Origin: Emticicia sp031378345 | GTDB lineage: Bacteria > Bacteroidota > Bacteroidia > Cytophagales > Spirosomataceae | Direction: 5' to 3' | Assembly: GCA_031378345.1 (NCBI GenBank) | Contig: JANNDY010000025.1 | Location: 1 to 64,000 of the forward strand | DNA: 64,000 nucleotides | Program-made: the position numbers and the translations under genes | In this document: positions 36,230-44,260 of the stretch, piece by piece | How positions within the stretch are numbered: position 1 is the stretch's first letter | Layout: every line of letters starts with the position of its first letter | Notes under the pieces: generated by a model | Told to the model about the DNA's origin: nothing | What the model saw: the letters and a program-made list of their open reading frames with translations, nothing else | The model's database searches: none

Positions 36230-36274
36230 CAAAGTTAAACACAAAAATAATAGTATGCAAGCATACTATTATTT
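36230..36274 (-). promoter_or_regulatory. acyl-CoA dehydrogenase promoter with palindromic operator
   Basis: Minus-strand promoter TTG (36258-36260), 20-bp spacer, TAACTTTG (36230-36237). A perfect 14-bp palindrome (36245-36258 and 36261-36274, centre AA; core AGTATGCAAGCATACT) overlaps the -33 box, an ideal repressor site. Confidence 0.65.
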
Positions 36275-36294
36275 GAATTTTCATGCAGAAAACA

Positions 36295-37029
36295 TCAGAT
36301 TACACCGCCATTAACCGAAATACAATGACCGTTGATATAGCTTGCTTCGTCGGAAGCGAGGAAAAGGTAAGCATTGGCAATATCAACTGGCAAACCCATT
36401 CGTTTTGCTGGAATATCAGCAATGGCTTGTAGTCGAACTTCTTCTGGAATCATGTCGGTCATGTCGGTTTTGATGAAACCAGGAGCTACTGCGTTGGCAG
36501 TAATATTATGCTTGCCAAATTCTTTTGCCCAAGTTTTTACCATGCCAATGATTGCTGCTTTGGTAGCTACATAATTGGTTTGACCAAAATTCCCTGTAAT
36601 GCCTACCACCGAAGAAGTACAAATAATTCGCCCATATTTTTTCTCAACCATGTGCGGCACTACTGCTTTTGTGCAGTTAAAAACGCCCGTCAAATTGACA
36701 TCAATGACTTGTTGCCATTCTAAATGCGACATTTTGAGGAGCGATTTATCACGAGTAATGCCTGCGTTATTGACCAAAATATCTATTTTCCCATATTTTT
36801 GGATAATTTCTTGGATTGCTTCTTCTATGGCTGGTGGGTCGGTTACAGCTAATTTTATAAAATCTACCGAATAGCCTTTTGCTTGCATTTCTTGTGCGGT
36901 TTCGTTGCCAGCATCAAGCAAATCCCAAATAATAACTTTAGCACCTTCCTCGCAAAAACGCTCGACGGTTGCTTTGCCTATTCCTCTTGCACCACCTGTA
37001 ACGATGGCTATTTTGTCTTTTAATCTCAT
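36295..37029 (-). CDS. short-chain dehydrogenase, FabG/PhbB-like
   Basis: A 244-residue SDR with the NAD(P) loop TGGARGIGKAT, NNAG(I), catalytic triad Ser in CTSSVVG and YVATK (Tyr-x-x-x-Lys), and the C-terminal INGHCISVNGGVI. It most resembles 3-oxoacyl-ACP reductase (FabG) or acetoacetyl-CoA reductase. Its start is only 8 bp from the stop of the upstream GHKL-nuclease gene on the same strand, so it has no room for its own promoter and is likely transcribed with that gene. Confidence 0.92.
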   Translation of the reverse strand: MRLKDKIAIVTGGARGIGKATVERFCEEGAKVIIWDLLDAGNETAQEMQAKGYSVDFIKLAVTDPPAIEEAIQEIIQKYGKIDILVNNAGITRDKSLLKMSHLEWQQVIDVNLTGVFNCTKAVVPHMVEKKYGRIICTSSVVGITGNFGQTNYVATKAAIIGMVKTWAKEFGKHNITANAVAPGFIKTDMTDMIPEEVRLQAIADIPAKRMGLPVDIANAYLFLASDEASYINGHCISVNGGVI

Positions 37030-37037
37030 GGTGATTT

Positions 37038-39014
37038 TTATGTCAAACTTAATTTGTCAAACAATACTCTGTTTCTTTCTCTTGAATCTTTTAAAACTTT
37101 GTCAAAACTTAAAATCTCAACGTACATATTATAGTTGTCATTGAAAAAGAAAAAACCGTCCCCGCTTGGTAAAAGCTTGAAGCCTCCATCTTTTGCATAA
37201 GACTTTAATTTTTTTGTCAAGTCGCATATGATGTAGGCATAGATAGGAGTATTGGGTCTAAAATCAAACTCTCTTTCATGTTTGTCTTTTGCATCACCTT
37301 CTAAAATTTCTCGTGCATATCTGTTTATTTGTTGAATAGGGTTCTCATCGTCTGAATAGTCATCCCTCATTGGTCTTTTAAATTCAATGAGTACGATTGA
37401 TTCATAAGGTTTATTGTCGTTTGAAAAAGCAAAAGGTTTATTGAAAACAATTATATCGGGTCTGTCATTTGATGTTGAATCTAATGGTTCGATTTTTTTA
37501 AATCTTTTGTCTGATGCTAAATATTTATGATAAGATAGTTTTTCATCAATCATCCATAAATTATGGTCTTCAAATCCGATTTCATCTGATAGCGTTTGTA
37601 AAGGAAAAATGAGATTATGTACTGCTTTTTCGGTCGCTTTTATATTCAAAAATTTCTCAAATAAATCAAGGACTAACTTTCTATGAATCACATATTCAGA
37701 AAGTTTGGAATTACCAACCTCTATAATTTTACTATATAATTCCTTGTGTTTTTGAGAAAATTCATCTTTATCATTTTCATTTTCAATAAACTTTAAAACT
37801 GTCGAAGCCTCTTTTTTTACTTCCAACTCTAATACTTGTTGGATTTTAAAAAGTTCAAGTTCCATTTTCTCTTCTGAAAGAGTTGATGGAATCCTTTTTA
37901 GTTCATTCGTTTTGTACTTTAATAATTGTCTATATCTTGGGTGTTGGTTTACAAATTCTTTTACTTTGGCAACTCTTTTTAACGAAAGTTGCTCGATTTG
38001 GTCAGAAAATTCAGTAAATAACCCTTCCGTAATTACTTTTCGTAATTCTTCTTGTGTTGTCTGGTCAGGAAATTCAATTTCGCCTTTTGAAAATGTAATT
38101 GCTGTTCTCTCATCGTTTACATTACTATCTAAAAATGCTCCCTCAACATAAATGGCTATTGAAAATTGTTTGCCGTCCGAGTCGTATAAAAAATTATCCA
38201 GTTCTGGAATGTCAATTGAAATTTTATCGTCCAAAACCTCCCTTGTATTTGCACAATAATGAATTTTATTATCTATTTTATTGCTGTACAATTTTACTAA
38301 ATTCAGTTTGAAAGAATTATTTCGTACTTTAATTTCCTTCGTTTTTACTTGACCTTTTGTGAAAAGGTTGAAAAGGTCATTAACTACAATAGATTTGCCT
38401 AAATCTTTAATAATAATTCTTGGGCAATCCGTATTTAAAAAATAAACAAAACAATGTTCAATAATTTTCAAAGCAATGTCTTCTGAATTATTGTTGCACC
38501 ATTTTCTATATTCTTCTTTTAAGCCATTCAACTTGATAATAGTATATCGTTCGTTATCGCTATTAACATCTTCAAGAATGTGTTTTTCTATACCTTGGAT
38601 AGTCGGCTCAAAATTAAATTTACGTAAATGCCAATTACCTTCTTCAAAAAAACGGCTCTCAATCTCGGCTTTTTTAAAAGCTCTTAACCAAGTAAATCGT
38701 CCAATTCCTTTACCCCCTTTTTTGAATTTATATGTAGAATGTGCATAATTGAAAGATTCATAGTTTTTGGTATTAAAACCAACACCGTTATCTTTAATTT
38801 GAAAATTAACGATTTCAGGAAAACTGTCCGCTGCCCCAAAATCAATCTCTTTTTGTTCTGAACGAATAACCTCAATTTCAATAACGCCAATTTGGGTTGA
38901 ACTGTCTTCCTCGATGGCTTGAAAAGAGTTTACTATTGCTTCATAAAGAGGAAGCAATGTATTACTAAATGCAAGTTTTTTTTCATTAATCTTTCCTTTT
39001 ATGTCGATTTGCAT
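37038..39014 (-). CDS. GHKL ATPase fused to PD-(D/E)XK nuclease-like domain
   Basis: A 658-residue protein I cannot assign to a named family. The N-terminus is a GHKL (Hsp90/MutL/histidine-kinase) ATPase: N-box LYEAIVNSFQAIEE (Glu25, Asn29), G1 box DNGVGF (75-80) and glycine lid GGKGIGRF (100-107). The middle (220-330) could be an S5-like domain; residues 330-460 are long charged helices. The C-terminus has a restriction-endonuclease-like pattern: HNLWMIDEKLSYH, RPDIIVF (Asp520), then SIVLIEFKRP (Glu544, Lys546) and QQINRYAREI, i.e. D-x(23)-ExK. There is no transmembrane or kinase transmitter domain. Anti-phage defence or DNA-damage response is inferred from the fusion. Single gene, flanked by a MITE-like element. 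Confidence 0.8.
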   Translation of the reverse strand: MQIDIKGKINEKKLAFSNTLLPLYEAIVNSFQAIEEDSSTQIGVIEIEVIRSEQKEIDFGAADSFPEIVNFQIKDNGVGFNTKNYESFNYAHSTYKFKKGGKGIGRFTWLRAFKKAEIESRFFEEGNWHLRKFNFEPTIQGIEKHILEDVNSDNERYTIIKLNGLKEEYRKWCNNNSEDIALKIIEHCFVYFLNTDCPRIIIKDLGKSIVVNDLFNLFTKGQVKTKEIKVRNNSFKLNLVKLYSNKIDNKIHYCANTREVLDDKISIDIPELDNFLYDSDGKQFSIAIYVEGAFLDSNVNDERTAITFSKGEIEFPDQTTQEELRKVITEGLFTEFSDQIEQLSLKRVAKVKEFVNQHPRYRQLLKYKTNELKRIPSTLSEEKMELELFKIQQVLELEVKKEASTVLKFIENENDKDEFSQKHKELYSKIIEVGNSKLSEYVIHRKLVLDLFEKFLNIKATEKAVHNLIFPLQTLSDEIGFEDHNLWMIDEKLSYHKYLASDKRFKKIEPLDSTSNDRPDIIVFNKPFAFSNDNKPYESIVLIEFKRPMRDDYSDDENPIQQINRYAREILEGDAKDKHEREFDFRPNTPIYAYIICDLTKKLKSYAKDGGFKLLPSGDGFFFFNDNYNMYVEILSFDKVLKDSRERNRVLFDKLSLT

Positions 39015-39105
39015 AGTTAGCTATTAATTTTAAGGGTTCGTCCTAAACTGCCTTCCAAAATACGTCCTCACTTATGGCTTTCGTACAATGGAAATTTTAT
39101 TTGTA

Positions 39106-39263
39106 TTAACAGGTTTTGTTCTATAAATAATCACAAATAAAACATGCTTTCTTTCTGTGAAAACAACGATATTTTTTTTACAATAAAATAAAATCGATTG
39201 ACATAGGTTTGAATTTCTAAAATTTACCCAAAATGTGATTAATTATAGAACACAGCCTATTAA
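39106..39263. mobile_element. MITE-like element with 33-bp terminal inverted repeats
   Basis: Arms 39106-39138 and 39231-39263 are complementary at 27 of 33 positions, including an 18-of-19 block. The outer ends read TTAACAGG and CCTATTAA. The 92-bp interior is AT-rich and non-coding. The element fills the gap between the GHKL-nuclease gene and argF' and ends 2 bp from the argF' stop codon. Confidence 0.5.
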
Positions 39264-39265
39264 CA

Positions 39266-40210
39266 CTACAATCCCACCAAAATATTCCTCAAAACTGCCT
39301 GTGCTGACCATTCACGATTGGCGGCTTGCTGCACCACAACTGATTGATTATCAAGCACTTCGTCTGTAACTTTGAGGTTTCGTCGCACAGGAAGGCAGTG
39401 CATAAAAAGTCCATTATTGGTCAAATCCATTTTTTGTTTGGTAATCATCCAAGATGGGTCTTGCGTTAGCACTTTTCCATAATCATTATATGACGACCAG
39501 TTTTTGCCATAAACAAAATCTGCTCCTTTGAGGGCTTCGTCTTGGTCGTAAATGACTTTTGCTTTGCCCACCATTTGTGGAGCAAGGTTGTAGCCTTCGG
39601 GGTGAGTAATTATGAATTCGTAATCCGTCATATTTACCCATTCGGCAAACGAATTGGCTACTGCTTGCGGCAATGGCTTAAAATGAGGAAGCCAAGTAAG
39701 CACAACTTTCGGGCGAACAGTTTTCTTAAACTCTTCGATGGTAATCAAATCTGCCAAAGATTGGCAAGGGTGGCGAGTTGCCGACTCCAAATTGACAATC
39801 GGAACTCCTGCATATTGGCGAAATTTTTCCATCACGATTTCTCTATAATCGGCATCACGGTCTTGCAAACCTGCAAATGCACGCACAGCAATAATATCGC
39901 AATAACTTCCTATAACGGCAGCCGCTTCTTTTACGTGTTCGGCTTTGTCGCCATTCATAATTACGCCGTCTTCCATTTCGAGCTGCCAACTATCTTGCCC
40001 TACGTTCATCATCAAGACATTCATTCCCAGATTTTCGGAAGCTTTTTGTGTGCTTAGGCGTGTGCGAAGACTTTGATTGAAAAATAGCAAACAAATGGTT
40101 TTGTTTTTACCTAATTTTTGGTCAGCAAAAGGGTTTTTCTTTTGTTTTAAGCCTTCTTGTACTAATTCTTGCACGTTATCAACATCGTGCAAAGAGATAA
40201 AATTTTTCAT
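39266..40210 (-). CDS. N-acyl-ornithine carbamoyltransferase (ArgF'-type)
   Basis: A 314-residue transcarbamylase using N-acetyl- or N-succinylornithine in arginine synthesis, as in Bacteroides and Xanthomonas. Carbamoyl-phosphate motif SLRTRLSTQKA, HPCQSLADL, and the C-terminal HCLPVRRN are present, along with DSWQLEMEDGVIMNGDKAEH in the acyl-specificity loop. From memory, Pro90 directs succinyl-ornithine use in B. fragilis SOTCase and Glu92 acetyl-ornithine use in X. campestris AOTCase; residue 90 here is Ala, so the preferred substrate is unclear. It follows the PfkB kinase gene by 51 bp. Confidence 0.9.
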   Translation of the reverse strand: MKNFISLHDVDNVQELVQEGLKQKKNPFADQKLGKNKTICLLFFNQSLRTRLSTQKASENLGMNVLMMNVGQDSWQLEMEDGVIMNGDKAEHVKEAAAVIGSYCDIIAVRAFAGLQDRDADYREIVMEKFRQYAGVPIVNLESATRHPCQSLADLITIEEFKKTVRPKVVLTWLPHFKPLPQAVANSFAEWVNMTDYEFIITHPEGYNLAPQMVGKAKVIYDQDEALKGADFVYGKNWSSYNDYGKVLTQDPSWMITKQKMDLTNNGLFMHCLPVRRNLKVTDEVLDNQSVVVQQAANREWSAQAVLRNILVGL

Positions 40211-40261
40211 TTTTCCTTGGTAAATTTTTCTTGATTTTTGCTTATCGTTTAAAGCATTTCT

Positions 40262-41191
40262 TCATTCATACAAAATCGCTCTACTTACTTTTGCTGGTAA
40301 TGGTCCGAGCGTGGTGAGTTTCAAAACTGCAATATTTACGCCAGCTTTTGCACAAGTTTCTATGTCTTTTCCCTCCAAAAATGCTGTCAAAAAGCCTGAC
40401 CAGTAAGAATCTCCAGCTCCTGTGGCATCAATAACTTCTATTTTTCGGGCTGCCATTTCAAAACTTTTTGTGCCATTTTCGTGCGAAATAATGCTGCCTC
40501 TTCCACCTAAAGTATAACAAACAACCGACGCTCCCATGCGGTGCAAATCGGCGATTGCCTCTTCGGGTTCTACAACTCTGCCATAAAGTCTTTCGGCATC
40601 GTCTTCGCTTATTTTTGTTAAAGCACCATGCTTGATGTAGGCTTCAATTATTTGCCAAGCTTCTTCTCTATCTGACCAAATTTTTGGTGAATAATTCAAA
40701 TCTATGCTTAACTGACAACCCAATTTTGCTGCTCGCTCGGCGGCTTCAACAATTGTTTTTTGTGCAGGATTTTGACTCAAAGCAAAGCAAGTTGTATGAA
40801 AAATGGCACTTTGGCTTAATAATTCGTCCGAAATATGTTTTGGGCGAATCATTCGGTCGGCAGTTCGGTAAGCAATAAAATCGGGGGTTTCTCTCGAACG
40901 AGCCACTACTACAATGCTTGATGGTTCTTGCTTGTCAATAGCTATGTGGCTAACATCCACGCCTGTTTCTCGTACTTTTTCAACTAAATATTTACCTAAA
41001 TTATCATCGCCTACACACGAAACAATGGCTGTGGCGTTGCCCAAACGAGCCATATTTGCCGCCAAATTTGAAGGACTTCCGCCCTGAAAACGTTGAAAAC
41101 GTTCGGTTGTGGAAATATCATCTGCGATTTCAGTTCCGATAAAATCTGCCAGCAATTCGCCGACAGCTAAGAGTGTGTATTTTTTTGTCAT
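40262..41191 (-). CDS. PfkB-family sugar kinase (fructokinase-like)
   Basis: A 309-residue ribokinase/PfkB kinase: N-terminal AVGELLADFIG, QGGSPSNLAANMARLG (sugar-binding Gly-Gly loop), and the C-terminal DATGAGDSYWSGF with the catalytic Asp and anion hole. It phosphorylates a sugar, most likely fructose or a related keto-sugar. It lies between argF' and an APC permease on the same strand; a DeoR regulator is 2 kb away on the other strand and could control sugar metabolism, which is inference only. Confidence 0.9.
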   Translation of the reverse strand: MTKKYTLLAVGELLADFIGTEIADDISTTERFQRFQGGSPSNLAANMARLGNATAIVSCVGDDNLGKYLVEKVRETGVDVSHIAIDKQEPSSIVVVARSRETPDFIAYRTADRMIRPKHISDELLSQSAIFHTTCFALSQNPAQKTIVEAAERAAKLGCQLSIDLNYSPKIWSDREEAWQIIEAYIKHGALTKISEDDAERLYGRVVEPEEAIADLHRMGASVVCYTLGGRGSIISHENGTKSFEMAARKIEVIDATGAGDSYWSGFLTAFLEGKDIETCAKAGVNIAVLKLTTLGPLPAKVSRAILYE

Positions 41192-41268
41192 AGGTTAGAT
41201 AGATATATTATGTCTGATGTATGAATTTGATGTTTTTTGAAAATACATCATAGCTCATACATCATATA

Positions 41269-42609
41269 TCAGTTAATACTTTTCTTAGTAATCAAATACA
41301 AAGGGTAGCTTAAAATCAAAAAAACAAGTGCATAAACACCGCTTTTGAAATCTTGAAAAACTGCTCCGATGAGAAACATCATTGATACAATAATTAGCAA
41401 ATAAGGTATAAATGGATAGCCAATTACTTTGTAAGGTCGAGGTAAGTTTGGTTCTTTTTTTCGCAACATAATGAGCGAGGCAAAACCAGAAATATAGCCC
41501 ATAACAAAAAAGAAAGTGGCTATATCAGAAAGGCGTTCGCAAGTATCTTTTCCACTAATGATAAGCAACATTGAGCATAAGGCTGTCAATGGCATTGCGA
41601 TTGCTGGTGTGCCACCTTTGTTTACTTTTTGAGCCGCTTTGAAAAAAAGTCCGTCTTTACTCATCGAATAAATGACTCTTGGGCAAAACATTATTTGGGC
41701 GTTCAACATTCCCAGAATCGAAATCATTAGAAAAAACGTTACGATTTTACCTGATTTTTCACCAAAAATCAATTTAATGGCATCGGCTGCTGCCAATTTT
41801 GAATTTGCCAAAGCATCTATTGGCATAATATAAAGAATCGCTAAATTTACTAACAAATAAATAGCAATAACTACCAAAACGCCTGTAATCATAGATTTCG
41901 GCAAGTTTTTGGCAGGGTCTGTGTTTTCTTCAGTAAAATACGAAGCGGTATGCCAGCCATCAAAAGTATAAAAAACTTGTTGCAAAGCGATGATAATTCC
42001 TGTAAGCAAAGCTGGTTGTGCAACCCTTTGTGTGGTGGCTATTAAATCTTGTGTTTTTACATCTCCGCCATAAATAAAGCAAATAAATACAAAAGCAAAA
42101 AGTCCAACGGCTTTTAAAAACGACATTATTTCCTGCGATTTCCCAGCTGATTTTGTTCCGAGCCAATGAAAACAAGTCAATAAAAACAAAATGCCAATTG
42201 CCATATATCGAATGAATGGCTCTGTATTTGGCAATAAAAGGGCGATGTATTCACACATAGTATATGCTCCAAAACCCAGAGCCGCCACCGTGCCAAACCA
42301 ACTCGTGATGCCTGTAACAAAACCTACATAGTCGCCAAAAGCCCGACGTGCATAAACGTACCACGCTCCTGCACGGGGAACAGAAACGCCCAACTCGATG
42401 GTACAAAGTACGCCCAAGAAAGCATAAATACTTACCAAAACCCAAACCAACATGATTATCGAAGCATCGCCAAGGTTATGTGCAATCGGACCGGGTTTTC
42501 GGAGAATTCCTGTGCCGATTGTCCCACCGATAGTTACGGCAATGCCAAAACCAACACCAAGCAATTTTAATAGTTTGTTTGAATCTTCGGTTGAGGTATT
42601 TTGACTCAT
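41269..42609 (-). CDS. APC-family amino-acid permease
   Basis: A 446-residue inner-membrane transporter with about 12 hydrophobic segments. The first segment has the APC signature GIAVTIGGTIGTGILRKPGPIA (unwound helix GTIGTGI), followed by PRAGAWYVYARRAFGDYVGF and FYTFDGWHTASYFTEE. The AGAWYVYARRAFG form resembles LAT-like and serine/threonine-type exchangers. The substrate is an amino acid; which one is unclear. Confidence 0.9.
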   Translation of the reverse strand: MSQNTSTEDSNKLLKLLGVGFGIAVTIGGTIGTGILRKPGPIAHNLGDASIIMLVWVLVSIYAFLGVLCTIELGVSVPRAGAWYVYARRAFGDYVGFVTGITSWFGTVAALGFGAYTMCEYIALLLPNTEPFIRYMAIGILFLLTCFHWLGTKSAGKSQEIMSFLKAVGLFAFVFICFIYGGDVKTQDLIATTQRVAQPALLTGIIIALQQVFYTFDGWHTASYFTEENTDPAKNLPKSMITGVLVVIAIYLLVNLAILYIMPIDALANSKLAAADAIKLIFGEKSGKIVTFFLMISILGMLNAQIMFCPRVIYSMSKDGLFFKAAQKVNKGGTPAIAMPLTALCSMLLIISGKDTCERLSDIATFFFVMGYISGFASLIMLRKKEPNLPRPYKVIGYPFIPYLLIIVSMMFLIGAVFQDFKSGVYALVFLILSYPLYLITKKSIN

Positions 42610-42763
42610 ATTAAAAAGTTTTTCTTAGATTTGAAGCGAAGATAGTAATTTTTATAGAATGTGAGTAATAATTACGAATCATTCGATTGATGAGTGTCGA
42701 TTTTTTTATCTTAAATCACTGATAATCAGTAGCTTATATCTTAATTTGACAAGATTTTTTTGC

Positions 42764-43120
42764 ATGAAAAACTTATTTTTAATTTTTATTGGTGGCGGAA
42801 CAGGTAGCTTAGTTCGATATTTTTTGGGGAAATTTGCTCAAAATAACTTTCCAAATACATTTCCGATTGGCACACTTGCGGTGAATATTGTGGCAAGTTT
42901 TATTTTAGGAGTTTTTGTAGGAAGCAACCTCAAATTAGACGAACCTTGGCGAGCTTTGGTTGCCATTGGCTTTTGTGGCGGTTTTAGCACTTTTTCAACA
43001 TTTAGTAACGATACGCTTCAACTAATGCTTTCGGGAAGAACAACGGAGGCTTTTTTGAATATTTTTTTGAACGTAATAGTCTGTTTATTAGCTACTTATG
43101 TTGGAATCTTACTTGTTTAG
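42764..43120 (+). CDS. crcB: CrcB/Fluc fluoride channel
   Basis: A 118-residue protein with four membrane segments. GGGTGSLVRYFLG, GTLAVNIVASFILG and GFCGGFSTFSTFSND are the Fluc family motifs lining the dual fluoride pores. The start at 42764 (MKNLFLIFIGGG) is preferred to a TTG six codons earlier. It would export fluoride as a dual-topology homodimer. No fluoride riboswitch is visible upstream. A strong terminator follows. Confidence 0.93.
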   Translation: MKNLFLIFIGGGTGSLVRYFLGKFAQNNFPNTFPIGTLAVNIVASFILGVFVGSNLKLDEPWRALVAIGFCGGFSTFSTFSNDTLQLMLSGRTTEAFLNIFLNVIVCLLATYVGILLV

Positions 43121-43125
43121 AATGC

Positions 43126-43157
43126 AAAAAAGTCAGTTCTGCAACTGACTTTTTTTT
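43126..43157 (+). terminator. intrinsic terminator after crcB
   Basis: Perfect 13-bp arms (43126-43138 and 43143-43155) with a 4-nt loop and T-run. Confidence 0.85.
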
Positions 43158-43269
43158 CTTAATTAAGATGGAAACAAATGTTTCGACTTAAATCTCTATG
43201 AAACAAAACTACGACAATATATTATAAAGGTAAGTGTATTACAAGTCAGAAATTCGTTAGATTCTTGAA

Positions 43270-43419
43270 GGTCGCCAGTAGTACCAGCGACCATTCAGAA
43301 GCATTTATAATTCATCATAGGTATCAATTCCAAAACTACTATGCAAATGTATGCAAAGTTTTTTATTAATGTCAAGAAATATTTGCATTTTTTTGCAATA
43401 TTTGTGAAAAAAATTGCAA
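43270..43419 (+). promoter_or_regulatory. deoR upstream region with ATGCAAA/TTTGCAT repeats
   Basis: The 303-bp gap between crcB and deoR holds, after the crcB terminator, a small hairpin (GGTCGC at 43270-43275 with GCGACC at 43287-43292) and a cluster of related heptamers: ATGCAAA at 43341 and 43351, TTTGCAT at 43382, TTTGCAA at 43392 and TTGCAA at 43414. The cluster is a candidate autoregulatory operator set. No coding sequence is seen. Confidence 0.45.
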
Positions 43420-43423
43420 CACT

Positions 43424-44176
43424 ATGCTGAAAGAAGAACGCCAACGCTTAATATTAGATAAACTCAATGCCGACAAAAAGATAAATTTTGTTGAATTGGG
43501 TACGTTTTTAGATGTTTCCTATGATAGTATTCGCCGTGATATTATCGAATTGGAAGACAAGGGTTTCTTGAAAAAAGTACATGGCGGAGCTGTTGCCAAC
43601 TCTTATTTGTCGGTACTTGGAAACAAAAATCATGGTTCGAATAGTAGTGAAGAACTATCTATTGTGTCGAAAAAAGCTCAAAAACTATTTGAAAACCGCC
43701 AAACTATTATCATGGATGGTGGAACGACCAATTTTTTGATTGCTGAACAATTGCCCAAAACCCTTGAAGCAACTATCATAACTAATAGTCCAGCCTTAGT
43801 TATGGCACTCAACGAACACCCAAAAGTTGAGGTAATTTTGCTGGGCGGCACTTATTACAAGCGTTATCAGATTACACTTGGTAGTGAGGTTTCGAGGCAA
43901 CTTTCACATATAAATGCCGATTATTATTTTATGGGAGTCAATGGCGTGCATACACAAAAAGGCCTGAATATCAGGCATTATGAAGAGTCGTTGGTTAAGC
44001 AACAAATGATGGCAGCTGCCAAAAAGACGGTTTGCTGCATCATTGAAGAAAAAATAAATGTGCAGGAAGCTCACAAAGTTTGTGATTTTCATCAAATTGA
44101 TATAATGATTACTAACCTAAAACCGACTGATAACGTTTTGAAGAATTTTCATAAATTGGGCGTGGAGATTGTGTAA
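43424..44176 (+). CDS. DeoR-family transcriptional regulator
   Basis: A 250-residue repressor. The N-terminal winged HTH is the DeoR type (NFVELGTFLDVSYDSIRRDIIELEDKG, then KKVHGGAV), followed by the sugar-phosphate sensor domain with IMDGGTTNFLIAEQLP and VILLGGTYYKR. DeoR proteins respond to phosphorylated sugars and usually repress neighbouring carbohydrate genes. The nearby PfkB kinase is a possible target. It ends before a bidirectional terminator. Confidence 0.93.
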   Translation: MLKEERQRLILDKLNADKKINFVELGTFLDVSYDSIRRDIIELEDKGFLKKVHGGAVANSYLSVLGNKNHGSNSSEELSIVSKKAQKLFENRQTIIMDGGTTNFLIAEQLPKTLEATIITNSPALVMALNEHPKVEVILLGGTYYKRYQITLGSEVSRQLSHINADYYFMGVNGVHTQKGLNIRHYEESLVKQQMMAAAKKTVCCIIEEKINVQEAHKVCDFHQIDIMITNLKPTDNVLKNFHKLGVEIV

Positions 44177-44205
44177 TGCCGATGGATTTTGGTTCTCTTA
44201 AAAAA

Positions 44206-44240
44206 TAAATGTGCCACTTCTTAGAGATGTGGCACATTTA
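44206..44240. terminator. bidirectional terminator
   Basis: Perfect 12-bp arms (44206-44217 and 44229-44240) between the convergent deoR and TonB-receptor genes. Confidence 0.75.
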
Positions 44241-44260
44241 ACTCAGCATTCAGAATTCCT

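Noticed and set aside
37038..39014. Reading the GHKL protein as a sensor histidine kinase or MutL
   Set aside because: There is no H-box, transmembrane sensor or MutL C-terminal motif; the C-terminus instead has a D..ExK nuclease-like pattern.
42650..42763. Possible fluoride riboswitch before crcB
   Set aside because: The conserved fluoride-aptamer blocks are not present; only a TGATAATCA palindrome is seen.
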